DNA from: Streptomyces sp. NBC_00287
GTDB lineage: Bacteria; Actinomycetota; Actinomycetes; Streptomycetales; Streptomycetaceae
Assembly (NCBI RefSeq): GCF_036173105.1
Contig: NZ_CP108053.1
Span: 5,952,001 to 6,016,000, forward strand
Direction: 5' to 3'
DNA length: 64,000 nt
Shown: positions 1 to 7,772 of the stretch, in pieces
Position numbering within the stretch: position 1 is the stretch's first letter
Layout: each line of letters starts with the position of its first letter
Translations under genes and position numbers: made by a program
Notes under the pieces: model-generated
What the model was told of the DNA's origin: nothing
The model's input: only the letters and a program-made list of their open reading frames with translations
Databases searched by the model: none

Positions 1-337
1 CGTCGAGGCCGAGCGGGTTGTCGTCGGCGGGCAGACCTACGAGGTGCAGGTCGAGGCTGCCGTGCGCCCGGTGCGCGTGCACGGTGCCGGCGGGTACCCA
101 GACGGCCCGGGTGGCGGGCGCGACCCAGGATCCGGCGTCGGTGGTGACCGCCAGGACTCCGCGGGCCGCGTAGACGATCTGGTGCTCGTCGTGACGGTGG
201 GCGTCGATGGCGGCGCCCGGGGCCAGCCATTGGGCGCGGGTGGGGGCGGTGGACTGATGGCGGACGGCGGCCCGGTGGCGGACGGCGGCCTGGTGGCGGA
301 CGGCGGCCTGATCGCGGGTCTGGCGGGTCTTCGGCAT
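1..337 (-). CDS. AraC-type regulator, cupin sensor domain (partial)
   Basis: Only the N-terminal about 112 residues are present; the gene runs off the left edge. After a short repetitive N-terminus (see the 18-bp repeat) it reads as the cupin sensor of AraC-type regulators: 'WLAPGAAIDAHRHDEHQIVY' with the His-rich loop, then 'WVPAGTVHAHRAHG'. In this family the cupin senses a small molecule and a C-terminal AraC helix-turn-helix, outside the window, binds DNA. The ATG at 337 is the only good start seen. The gene is divergent from the MFS exporter at 392, so it probably regulates that exporter (inference). The AraC-type C-terminus is inferred from the cupin type and the MFS neighbour; it is not seen. 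Confidence 0.75.
   Translation of the reverse strand, partial: MPKTRQTRDQAAVRHQAAVRHRAAVRHQSTAPTRAQWLAPGAAIDAHRHDEHQIVYAARGVLAVTTDAGSWVAPATRAVWVPAGTVHAHRAHGSLDLHLVGLPADDNPLGLD
255..308. repeat. Three 18-bp tandem repeats inside a regulator N-terminus
   Basis: Three copies of an 18-bp unit (core tggcggacggcggcc) lie at 255-272, 273-290 and 291-308. On the minus strand they encode three copies of the hexapeptide AAVRH(Q/R), just after the start of the cupin regulator. The in-frame 18-bp period adds or removes exactly six residues, so copy number can vary without breaking the gene. Confidence 0.85.
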
Positions 338-391
338 TGATTGGCAGATTATCGAAAGCCCGTCAGGCTGCGCGGCGCCGACGATGACGGG

Positions 392-1615
392 GTGCGAAGG
401 AACAAGTCGATCATTCTGCTGTCGGCCGGGCATGCCTGTGTCGACGTCTACCAGGGCGCCGTCGCCTCACTCGTCCCGTTCTTCGTGGCCGAACGCGCCT
501 ACTCCTACGCCGCAGCCTCGGGCATCGTGCTCGCCGCCTCCCTGCTCTCCTCGGTGGCCCAGCCGCTGTTCGGCGTACTGACCGACAGGCGGCCCGTGCC
601 CTGGCTGCTGCCCGTCAGCACACTGCTGGGCGGCACCGGAATCGCGCTGAGCGGGCTGTGGGACTCGTACGCGCTGACGCTGGGCCTGATGGCGCTGTCC
701 GGGGTGGGAGTCGCGGCGTACCACCCCGAATCGGCGCGCGTCGCACGCCTCGCGGCCCAGGGCCGTCATACGGCGATGGGCTGGTTCTCGCTCGGCGGCA
801 CGCTGGGCTTCGCGGCGGCGCCGCTGCTGGTGGCAGCCGTAGTCGCCACCGGTGGCCTGCGTCTGACTCCGCTGCTGGTGATCCCGGCGGTAGTGGGCAG
901 CGCGCTCTGCCTTCCGGCTCTGCGGGCGCTTCATGGGCCGAAGGGAGGGGGCTGTGACGCGCCGTCTGCGGTGGCACACGACGACCCCCGCTCCTTCGTA
1001 CGACTGTCGCTGGCCGTGGTCTGCCGGTCCATCACGTTCATCGGCCTGAGCACCTTCGTCGCGTTCCACGTCATGGAGCGCACAGGCGGCGGTACGGCGG
1101 CCGGTAGCGCCGCGCTGTTCGTGCTGTACGCCGGGGGCGCGGTGGGCAGTGTGGTGGGCGGAGTTCTCGCCGAACGCCGGGACCGGGTCACGGTGGTGCG
1201 CCGGTCGTACCTGCTCACGGTCGTCGCGGTCGCGGGCGTGGTCCTCGTCCCCGGCCCGGTGGTCTACGTCTTCGTGGCGCTGGCCTCGGCGGGCCTGTAC
1301 GTCCCCTTCTCCCTCCAGGTCACCCTCGGCCAGGACTATCTGCCCACGCGCGTGGGCACCGCCGGCGGCATCACGCTCGGCCTGACGGTGAGCGTCGGCG
1401 GCCTGGCCACGCCGGTGATCGGCGCGGTCGCCGACGCGAGCTCCCTGCAGACAGCGCTGGCGCCGTTGGCGGTGCTGCCCGCGCTGGGGTGGCTGCTGGT
1501 GCGGGGGCTGCGCGAACCGTCAGGGGTTGTGGCGGGTCCAGACGGTGAGGTCACTGCTCGTCGCCACAGCGAGGGTCTCGCCGGAAGGGGAGAAACCCGC
1601 GGCCCGGAAGGTTGA
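392..1615 (+). CDS. MFS exporter, fosmidomycin-resistance (Fsr) type
   Basis: About 407-residue major facilitator protein with about 12 hydrophobic segments. It resembles the Fsr subfamily: 'SAGHACVDVYQG' near the N-terminus, 'PLFGVLTDRRP' after TM2 and 'GVGVAAYHPESARVAR' before TM5. It is expected to export a small molecule across the plasma membrane by proton antiport. The substrate is unknown. A GTG at 392 gives a normal N-terminus; a TTG at 341 would add 17 residues and nearly abut the divergent regulator. The last about 30 residues look non-conserved and overlap the 3' end of the convergent gene (1520-2107) by 96 bp. Confidence 0.85.
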   Translation: MRRNKSIILLSAGHACVDVYQGAVASLVPFFVAERAYSYAAASGIVLAASLLSSVAQPLFGVLTDRRPVPWLLPVSTLLGGTGIALSGLWDSYALTLGLMALSGVGVAAYHPESARVARLAAQGRHTAMGWFSLGGTLGFAAAPLLVAAVVATGGLRLTPLLVIPAVVGSALCLPALRALHGPKGGGCDAPSAVAHDDPRSFVRLSLAVVCRSITFIGLSTFVAFHVMERTGGGTAAGSAALFVLYAGGAVGSVVGGVLAERRDRVTVVRRSYLLTVVAVAGVVLVPGPVVYVFVALASAGLYVPFSLQVTLGQDYLPTRVGTAGGITLGLTVSVGGLATPVIGAVADASSLQTALAPLAVLPALGWLLVRGLREPSGVVAGPDGEVTARRHSEGLAGRGETRGPEG

Positions 1616-2107
1616 GTAGGAGGAGTGGAAGATGTGCCACCAGCCTTCTCCGTGAGGGCTGTTGTGGAACTGGCCATGGCCGTTGGAGAGCAGGACCCGC
1701 TCGTTGGGCCACTCCGGGGTCTGGACGTCCACCTGCCAGCCGTCGGTGCCCGTGTGCAGCCCGCCGCCGAAGAGCCCGGCGATATGAACCCTGGTGCCGG
1801 CGATCGGGCCGAGCCCCGGGCAGGTGAGATCGGCGGCCGTGTCGGGGGTGTCGGTCTCGGGGTCCGGGTCCCGGTCGCGGGCGATCTTCTCGCCGGTCAC
1901 GGCGTCGAAGAGACCGTGCCCGTCGTGCGAGACGACCATCACCAGGTCGTGCCCGGTGTCGGGGTGCGTGGCGAAGCCGATGCCGAGGAGGCCGCCCACG
2001 GGGGCGTACGGCATCGGCTGGAACACCGGCCGCCAGGGTTCGGGCGCGGGGACCTCCGGGGCGGCGAGCAGCCGGTCCCGCAGTCTCTGTTGGTATGCGG
2101 TGATCAC
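1520..2107 (-). CDS. Hypothetical protein, 195 aa, beta-propeller-blade-like C-terminus
   Basis: Family not recognised. The GTG at 2107 overlaps the stop of the upstream serine hydrolase in a GTGA arrangement, so the two are translationally coupled. The protein begins MITAYQQRL and ends with a WD40/YVTN-like blade 'AAGFSPSGETLAVATSSDLT'. The middle has SMI1-like or propeller-like short strands ('VSHDGHGLFDAVTGEKI') but nothing decisive. No signal peptide or membrane segment is seen, so it is probably cytoplasmic. The gene three places upstream (3248-4465) is also propeller-like, suggesting a shared role. The reading frame stays open upstream to 2260, but that extension reads like antisense of the hydrolase. 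Confidence 0.6.
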   Translation of the reverse strand: MITAYQQRLRDRLLAAPEVPAPEPWRPVFQPMPYAPVGGLLGIGFATHPDTGHDLVMVVSHDGHGLFDAVTGEKIARDRDPDPETDTPDTAADLTCPGLGPIAGTRVHIAGLFGGGLHTGTDGWQVDVQTPEWPNERVLLSNGHGQFHNSPHGEGWWHIFHSSYSTFRAAGFSPSGETLAVATSSDLTVWTRHNP

Positions 2108-3198
2108 TTCTGCAGCGCCTGGATTCCGTCGTAGGCGGACATCACGAGATCCAATCCCCGGGTGTCCTCGGCGGGTTCGCGCATCTGGCTGGTCACATAC
2201 GCCACCACCGACCGTGTCTCGGGCTCGATCATCACCAGCGAACCGCCCCAACCGCCCCACCCGTAAGTGGTACCGAACAGGCCATAACCGAGCCCCCAGC
2301 GGGCCGGCATGCCGAGCACGAGGTCCTCACCGCTGAACTGCTCCTCCCACGCCCGGTCACAGCCGCCCCGCGACAGCAGCCGCACCCCGTTGACCGTGCC
2401 GCCGCAGGCCATCGCCGACTGGACGAGGGCGACCGAGCGGGCGTTGCCGAATCCGCTCGCGGCGGGGATCTGGGCGCGGCGCCAGGCCGTGCTGTTGCCG
2501 TCGCGGAGACGGACCCTGGTGACGTCCGCTTCCGCGCTGGTGGCGTAGTCCTCGTCATGGGACGGGGGAGGGACGGTGAGCGCCACCCGGTGGTCGTGCT
2601 CGGCGGGCAGCCCGATGTGGAAGTCGGCGCCGAGAGGCCCGGCGATTTCGTCCGCGAAGAATGCGCCAGGGCTGCGCCCGGTGACCCGCCGTACGACCTC
2701 GCCCACCAGGAATCCCTGGGTGAGCGAGTGATACCCGGCGCCGGTCCCGGGCTCCCACCACGGGGCCTGCGCCGCGAGCCGAGCCGTGGCGGTGGTCCAG
2801 TCGTACAGCTCGTCGGTGGTGAGCGGCGGATCCCAGTCGGGCAGCCCGGCGGTGTGCGACAGCAGATGCCGTACGAGCACCTTCTCCTTGCCGCCCGCGC
2901 CGAACTCCGGCCAGTACCGCACGACGGGCGCGTCCACATCGAGCTCGCCGCGGTCGGCGAGGACGAGCGCGCACAGTGCCGTCATGGTCTTGGTGGTGGA
3001 CCAGACGTTGACGAGCGTGTCCCGCTGCCAGGGCACGCTCCGCCGGGCATCGGCGAACCCGCCCCACACATCCACCACGGGCTCGCCGTCGACGTAGACA
3101 GCCACCGCGCCGCCGACGTCGCCGCCGTCCAGCAACTCGGCGAGTGCGGTGGGCACAGCGGCGAACAGATCGTCGTACGAGCCCTGAATGTCGGCCAT
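2104..3198 (-). CDS. Serine hydrolase, beta-lactamase/esterase EstB type
   Basis: 364-residue serine hydrolase of the class C beta-lactamase/DD-peptidase fold. The catalytic SxxK is 'STTK' at residues 67-70, the YxN-equivalent tyrosine is in 'GAGYHSLTQ' (Y156), and the C-terminal 'GWGGWGGS' segment occupies the place of the KTG motif, as in EstB-like esterases. Such proteins are usually esterases or amidases, not true beta-lactamases. No signal peptide is obvious. The ATG at 3198 was chosen; a TTG at 3264 would add 22 residues and overlap the upstream gene by 17 bp. Its 3' end is coupled to the 195-aa gene by a GTGA overlap. Confidence 0.85.
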   Translation of the reverse strand: MADIQGSYDDLFAAVPTALAELLDGGDVGGAVAVYVDGEPVVDVWGGFADARRSVPWQRDTLVNVWSTTKTMTALCALVLADRGELDVDAPVVRYWPEFGAGGKEKVLVRHLLSHTAGLPDWDPPLTTDELYDWTTATARLAAQAPWWEPGTGAGYHSLTQGFLVGEVVRRVTGRSPGAFFADEIAGPLGADFHIGLPAEHDHRVALTVPPPSHDEDYATSAEADVTRVRLRDGNSTAWRRAQIPAASGFGNARSVALVQSAMACGGTVNGVRLLSRGGCDRAWEEQFSGEDLVLGMPARWGLGYGLFGTTYGWGGWGGSLVMIEPETRSVVAYVTSQMREPAEDTRGLDLVMSAYDGIQALQK

Positions 3199-3247
3199 AC
3201 GGCCATCAAGCCCGCCCGGCGCTACCGGGCGCAACTGAATTCCGGAG

Positions 3248-4465
3248 TCACGTGTCCTGCTCAAACACGTTGTTGATCGCCGCTCGCAATTGGAGCCAGG
3301 ACGGATCCGCCCCGGTCGCGGTGGTCACCGAGGCCAGGTCGTCCGGCTCCCAGGCCCGGTCGCCGTCGGTGATGACGAGGTGTTCCTCCAGGTCGCAGTC
3401 CTCGGGAACGTCGGAGGTGGCGTCCAGGAAGGCGGTGACCAGGGCCTCGCTGCCCTTTGCGGGGTCTCCGCCGGGCACGGACAGCAGCACGAGGTCGCCC
3501 TCACGACCGGCGACGAGGAGCTCGCCCGTCGCGGTGGCGGCGAGCGCGGTGACCCGGGAACCGGTGAGGACGTCGTGCTCGACCGCCTGCTGACTGTCGA
3601 TGTTCAGCTCGATGAGCGTCCCGGTCGGCGTGCCGATCCAGAGCACGTCGGGCCGGGCGCCGAACGCGATGTTGTGCCGGGACCACGCGTGCATCTGCTC
3701 CAGCCACTCCGGCGGGTACGGGTAGCCCGGGCTGGGTTCGCCGAGGGTGGTCGCCAGAACGCGGTGCAGCGAGGGGAACGCGAATACCTCCAGTGTGTTC
3801 TCGTAGGCGTTGCCGCGGATCGCGAAGTGGCGCCCGTCCGCGCTGAAGACCGGCGTCTCGTAGCCGTCGACGTCCAGGATCAGCGCCCGGCGCAGCACGC
3901 GCATCGGAGCGGGCGCGGTCTCGTCGTCGACCCGCGCGAAGAGGCCGTGCGTCGCGCCTTGGTCGCTTTGGAGCGTGAGCACCAGCCCTCCGCCGGGATG
4001 CTCGGCGACCCCGGTGTCCCACCACAGGCCGGGACGCACTGCGCCCGTGGCCAGGTCGAGCGCGTCGGAACGCTCGTCACCACCCGACGACGGCGACGCC
4101 CACAAGGTCCGGCCGTCCGGGCTGAACGCCAGATTGCGGTAGCCGACGGCGGGTTCCAGTACGGAGCACCCCGCGGGAGTCCATCGGACCGCCCCCTCCT
4201 CGCCCGCCACCACGAGCAGCGGCTGCTCCGGATGCCAGGCCGCGGTGGGCGTGCGCTTCCACCGCTCCCAGCTCGGGGCATCGTCGTAGCCGGGCAAGTC
4301 GGCGCCGACAGTGCCGATTTCGCTCAGCTGCCCCGAGGAGTGATCCCAGATGTGGACAGCCGGGCGTTCCGCATCCAGTGCGGCCACGAGGGGAAGCCGC
4401 GGATGGCACATCAGCCGCTCGGCGCAAGCCCCACGCGCGCGTGCCACGTTCTCTGCAACAGTCAC
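3248..4465 (-). CDS. WD40/YVTN-like beta-propeller protein
   Basis: 405 residues with several propeller-blade signatures: 'LVAALDAERPAVHIWDHSSG', 'NLAFSPDGRTLWASPSSGG', 'PVFSADGRHFAIRGN' and 'VTALAATATGELLVAGREGD'. It is probably a cytoplasmic scaffold; no signal peptide or catalytic motif is seen. The GTG at 4465 is supported by a ggtgg ribosome-binding site. It is the first gene of a minus-strand unit with the serine hydrolase and the 195-aa protein. It lies back-to-back with the EACC1/caspase unit, with 135 bp between the two starts. Whether it belongs functionally to that conflict system is open; WD40 repeats are common sensors in such systems. Confidence 0.65.
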   Translation of the reverse strand: MTVAENVARARGACAERLMCHPRLPLVAALDAERPAVHIWDHSSGQLSEIGTVGADLPGYDDAPSWERWKRTPTAAWHPEQPLLVVAGEEGAVRWTPAGCSVLEPAVGYRNLAFSPDGRTLWASPSSGGDERSDALDLATGAVRPGLWWDTGVAEHPGGGLVLTLQSDQGATHGLFARVDDETAPAPMRVLRRALILDVDGYETPVFSADGRHFAIRGNAYENTLEVFAFPSLHRVLATTLGEPSPGYPYPPEWLEQMHAWSRHNIAFGARPDVLWIGTPTGTLIELNIDSQQAVEHDVLTGSRVTALAATATGELLVAGREGDLVLLSVPGGDPAKGSEALVTAFLDATSDVPEDCDLEEHLVITDGDRAWEPDDLASVTTATGADPSWLQLRAAINNVFEQDT

Positions 4466-4600
4466 GCGGCCACCGTAGTGATCCTCCGACTGCCCAGTTC
4501 CGTCGCCCCACTTGATGACGCAAGACCCGCTTCCGAGAGCCACGACGCGACTACCCTGGGTCCACGGTTGGGAGATGGCGTACGGCGGGGGCGATGGGAC

Positions 4601-4972
4601 ATGCACATCCAGGTGCTGGCCGAGGGCGATGAGCGGGCGCTGACGGATCTCCGTTCCTGGCTGGGACGTGATCCCGGCACGGCCGGACTGCCCGTGGAGT
4701 CGGTGACCGGTGACGGGCCGACCATGGGGGCGCTCGAAGCGCTGGACGTGATCCTCGGCAACGCCACCAGCATCGCGAACTTCGCCGTAGCGTATGCGAC
4801 TTGGCGTACCACCCGGTCTTCCGGGACGCCGACGGACGACGGGGCGAGGACGTTGGCGCACGGCGACAGCACCGTCGACATCGGCCACCTCTCGGCGGAG
4901 GAGCTCGCCGAGCTGCTGCGGCACCTGAACGGTGACGGGGACGGGGACGGCACGGCCGCCGGGCCGGTCTGA
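4601..4972 (+). CDS. EACC1-like effector-associated adaptor protein
   Basis: 123-residue protein matching the pattern of the effector-associated constant component (EACC1) described for actinobacterial NTPase conflict systems. It has an N-terminal alpha/beta half with 'DLRSWLGRDP', a central hydrophobic helix 'IANFAVAYATWRT', then 'VDIGHLSAEELAELLRHL' and an acidic DGDGDG tail. EACC1 proteins are thought to link a variable effector to its partner; the biochemistry is not established. The ATG at 4601 follows a GGGGGC/GATGGGA purine stretch. The stop overlaps the caspase start as TGATG, so the two are translationally coupled. Assignment is by recall of the family, not by a search. Confidence 0.75.
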   Translation: MHIQVLAEGDERALTDLRSWLGRDPGTAGLPVESVTGDGPTMGALEALDVILGNATSIANFAVAYATWRTTRSSGTPTDDGARTLAHGDSTVDIGHLSAEELAELLRHLNGDGDGDGTAAGPV

Positions 4973-7698
4973 TGGCGGTCGATCAGTCGGGGTCCCGTGC
5001 AGTGCTGTTCGGGGTCCACGCATATCAGCATCTGCCCGCCCTGGACGGCGTACGCCACAACGTGCCCGCCCTGCGGGATCTGCTGACCGCGCACGAGGCG
5101 GGCGGATTCGCCGGGGAGCACTGTGTGGCGGTGCCCGCCAACAGCACGCCAGGGGTTCTGCTGGACGCCGTGCAGGACGCCGCGGATCACGCGCGCGGTC
5201 TGCTGCTCGTGTATTACGCGGGGCACGGGCACTTCGGCCGGGACGGGCGCGCCCTGTTACTGGGAACCCAGGCCTCCCGTCCGGACCGCCCGCACCACTC
5301 GGTCGCCTACGACGAGATCCGCGCGATCGTGGCCGGCTCCCGGGCCCGGCATCGCGTCGTGATCGTCGACTGCTGCTTCAGCGGTGCCGCCCTGCACATG
5401 AGCGGACCTGAACAGGGCTTGGGGACACCGGACTTCGATATCGAGGGCGCCTGCGTACTGACCTCGTCCGCCGAGACCGAGCGGTCGTTGTGTCTGGCGG
5501 ACGGCAGCGTCTTCACCCGGGAGCTGGTCCTGCTCCTGCGCGACGGCCTCTCCGGGGAACTCTCCGACGGGCGGCGCGGCGAGCATCTCTCGACGCTGAC
5601 CATGGCCGACGTCTACGAGGCCCTGTGCGAGCGGTTGAAGGGCCGTACCGTGGAAGGCCATCGGGTGCCGACACCCCGGATGAGTACCCGGGACAGCGGT
5701 CACCGCATCCCCCTCGCCACCAACAGGGCCCGCGATCCACAGGCGGCGTCCGCGTCCGTGGGATTCTCGCGCCCCGTCGCACCGATCACCGCCTATGCGG
5801 CCACCCGGTACTTCACCGGCCGCGAGGAGGAGTTGGCGGCACTGGAGCGGGCGGCCGGGCAGCCGGGCGCGGTGTGCGTCGTGCACGGACGCGGCGGCCA
5901 GGGCAAGACGGAGCTGCTACGGGCCGCGGCCGCCCGCGTGGCTCCCCAATTCCCGGGCGGCTGCCTGGAGATCGACCTACGCGGCTGGACACCGGACGAA
6001 CAGCCCCGTGACCCGCACATGGTCATAGCCGAGCAACTGCACCACATGGGCTACGGGCCCGAACGCATCCCCACGGACCTGACGGCGCGAACCGAAGCCT
6101 GGCGCCTGTTCCTGAAGCAGCACCCCGTACTGCTCCTGCTCGACAACGCCCGCGACGCCGCACAGCTGGCCCCGCTGCTGCCCTCCGCCGGATCACCCAG
6201 CGCGGCCATGGTCTCCAGCCGCTCCGAGCTCCTCGACCTGAGCGCCCACTGGCGGTGCGCACTGCCCCCACTGTCGGCCGAGCACTGCGTCACCGTCTGG
6301 CACAAGATGGGCGTCCCGCAGGACACCGGCGATCTCGACCGGATCGCCGCCCGCATCAACGGCAGTGCCCTGGCCCTGGGCCCGGTCGGCACCCGCCTGC
6401 TGCGCGGAGCCTCGCCCGCGGCCATCCTCGCCGCGCTGACCGGGCCCGACCGCTACACCGCCTTCCCTCGCCTGGACGCCGCCGAACGCGCCGCCTTTCA
6501 GAGCGCCTACAGCGCCCTCGACACCGACCTGCGCAACCTGATCCACCAGTGCGCCTGGCACCCGGGCCCCGATTTCGCCCCCGACTCCCTTGCCGCCATG
6601 GCCGGGCGGCCCGAGTACGAGGTCGAGGTCCGGCTCACCGAGATCGAACAACTCCTGATCCGTAAGAACAATCGCTACAGCCTCCACGACAGCAGCCTCG
6701 GGTACGCCCGCCAAACGGCCGCGCTCAACTGCGCGCCGGGGGAGGAAGAGGCCAGCAGATGGCGGCTGTACGACCATCTGCGCACGCGGCTCCAACGAGC
6801 CCGGAGGGCTCTGGACATCGCCGCTTCTAACGATGAGCAGGACGTGGGGGACGCACGCCAGTGGCTCGATGAACACACCCAGGAACTTCAGGCCGTCGCC
6901 CGCGCCGCCGGTACCGGGGGCTGGCCGCAGGCAGACGACTTCCGGGGAGCCGTCGGCGCATCGCTGTATCTGGACAGTCGCTACATCGAAGCCCAGGAGC
7001 TCTTCCACATCATCCTAAGCACCACATCCCAGGAGTCCCTGGACCACGCTTTGGCCGCCGAACGCCTCGGCGAGATCCACCGGGTGCAGGGTCGGTACGA
7101 GGAGGCCGCCACCGCCTACGAGGAGTCCCTGACCGTCTTCCGGACCCTCGGTGATCGCAGGCGCCTGGGCAACGCCACCCAGGGCCTCGGCGACGTCCGC
7201 CAGGTGCAGGGCCGGTACGAGGAGGCCGCCACGGCTTACCAGGACGCGCTGGGCCTCTGCCAGACCATCGATGATCGTCTGGGTCAGGCCAACGCCATCA
7301 AGGGCCTCGGCGACATCCACCACATGCAGGGCCGGTACGAGGAGGCCGCCACGGCCTACCAGGAGGCCCTGACCATCTACCGGACGCTCGGTAATCGTCT
7401 GGGTCAGGCCAACGCCATCAAGGGCCTCGGCGACATCCACTACACGCAGGGCCGGTACGAGGAAGCCACTACGGCCCACCAGGAGGCCCTCAGCATCTAC
7501 CAGACCCTCGGCGATCGCCTGGGCCAGGCCAACGCCACCCACGGCCTCGGCAGCGTCCACCAGGCGCTGGGCCGCTATGAGAAGGCCATCGCCGCATTGA
7601 GCGCAGCAATGGATCTCTACGCACAGATCGGCGTCACCGACTGGGCCGACCAATGCCGACGGTCCCTCGACGAACTCGGCGACACCGGACCGCCGTAG
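4972..7698 (+). CDS. Caspase-like peptidase - STAND NTPase - TPR protein
   Basis: 908 residues. Residues 1-230: caspase-like (C14) domain with catalytic His85 in 'YYAGHGHF' and catalytic Cys135 in 'DCCFSG'. Residues about 280-600: STAND/NB-ARC-type NTPase with Walker A 'GRGGQGKT' (306-313) and Walker B 'VLLLLDNARD' (D391), then a winged-helix-like region. Residues about 690-900: five TPR units encoded by exact 120-bp repeats. This is the architecture of a self-contained death-type effector: TPR sensor, NTPase switch, protease output. It is coupled to the EACC1-like gene by a TGATG overlap. A TTA leucine codon (5257-5259, Leu96) sits inside the caspase domain, implying dependence on the bldA tRNA in Streptomyces. 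Cytoplasmic; substrate unknown. Confidence 0.9.
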   Translation: MAVDQSGSRAVLFGVHAYQHLPALDGVRHNVPALRDLLTAHEAGGFAGEHCVAVPANSTPGVLLDAVQDAADHARGLLLVYYAGHGHFGRDGRALLLGTQASRPDRPHHSVAYDEIRAIVAGSRARHRVVIVDCCFSGAALHMSGPEQGLGTPDFDIEGACVLTSSAETERSLCLADGSVFTRELVLLLRDGLSGELSDGRRGEHLSTLTMADVYEALCERLKGRTVEGHRVPTPRMSTRDSGHRIPLATNRARDPQAASASVGFSRPVAPITAYAATRYFTGREEELAALERAAGQPGAVCVVHGRGGQGKTELLRAAAARVAPQFPGGCLEIDLRGWTPDEQPRDPHMVIAEQLHHMGYGPERIPTDLTARTEAWRLFLKQHPVLLLLDNARDAAQLAPLLPSAGSPSAAMVSSRSELLDLSAHWRCALPPLSAEHCVTVWHKMGVPQDTGDLDRIAARINGSALALGPVGTRLLRGASPAAILAALTGPDRYTAFPRLDAAERAAFQSAYSALDTDLRNLIHQCAWHPGPDFAPDSLAAMAGRPEYEVEVRLTEIEQLLIRKNNRYSLHDSSLGYARQTAALNCAPGEEEASRWRLYDHLRTRLQRARRALDIAASNDEQDVGDARQWLDEHTQELQAVARAAGTGGWPQADDFRGAVGASLYLDSRYIEAQELFHIILSTTSQESLDHALAAERLGEIHRVQGRYEEAATAYEESLTVFRTLGDRRRLGNATQGLGDVRQVQGRYEEAATAYQDALGLCQTIDDRLGQANAIKGLGDIHHMQGRYEEAATAYQEALTIYRTLGNRLGQANAIKGLGDIHYTQGRYEEATTAHQEALSIYQTLGDRLGQANATHGLGSVHQALGRYEKAIAALSAAMDLYAQIGVTDWADQCRRSLDELGDTGPP
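7081..7680 (+). repeat. Five tandem 120-bp repeats encoding TPR units
   Basis: The phrase around 'cagggccggtacgaggagg' recurs at 7088, 7208, 7328, 7448 and, diverged, at 7568, an exact 120-bp (40-codon) period. The second to fourth units are near-identical in DNA, including synonymous positions ('aacgccatcaagggcctcgg' appears twice exactly). This points to recent expansion or ongoing gene conversion in the sensor part of the caspase-STAND gene. Confidence 0.95.
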
Positions 7699-7772
7699 CC
7701 CCCTCCCGCCCCCGGCCCCAGCGTGAGCGCCCCCGAACCGGGTACCTGGGTGCTGTCTGGAGGACCTGGGCC

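Noticed and set aside
1520..2260. 246-codon version of the unknown minus-strand protein
   Set aside because: The first 51 codons lie inside the serine hydrolase gene in another frame and look like shadow sequence; the GTG at 2107 overlaps the hydrolase stop as expected for a coupled gene.
3290..4972. Long plus-strand open frame (about 560 codons) opposite the propeller-like gene
   Set aside because: Only its last 123 codons, from the ATG at 4601, look like a protein (EACC1-like). The upstream part is Arg/Gly-rich shadow of the minus-strand gene, normal in high-GC DNA.
7081..7680. Regular repeats that might be taken for a CRISPR array
   Set aside because: The period is 120 bp, the repeats are coding and in frame with TPR units, and there are no unique spacers of CRISPR size.
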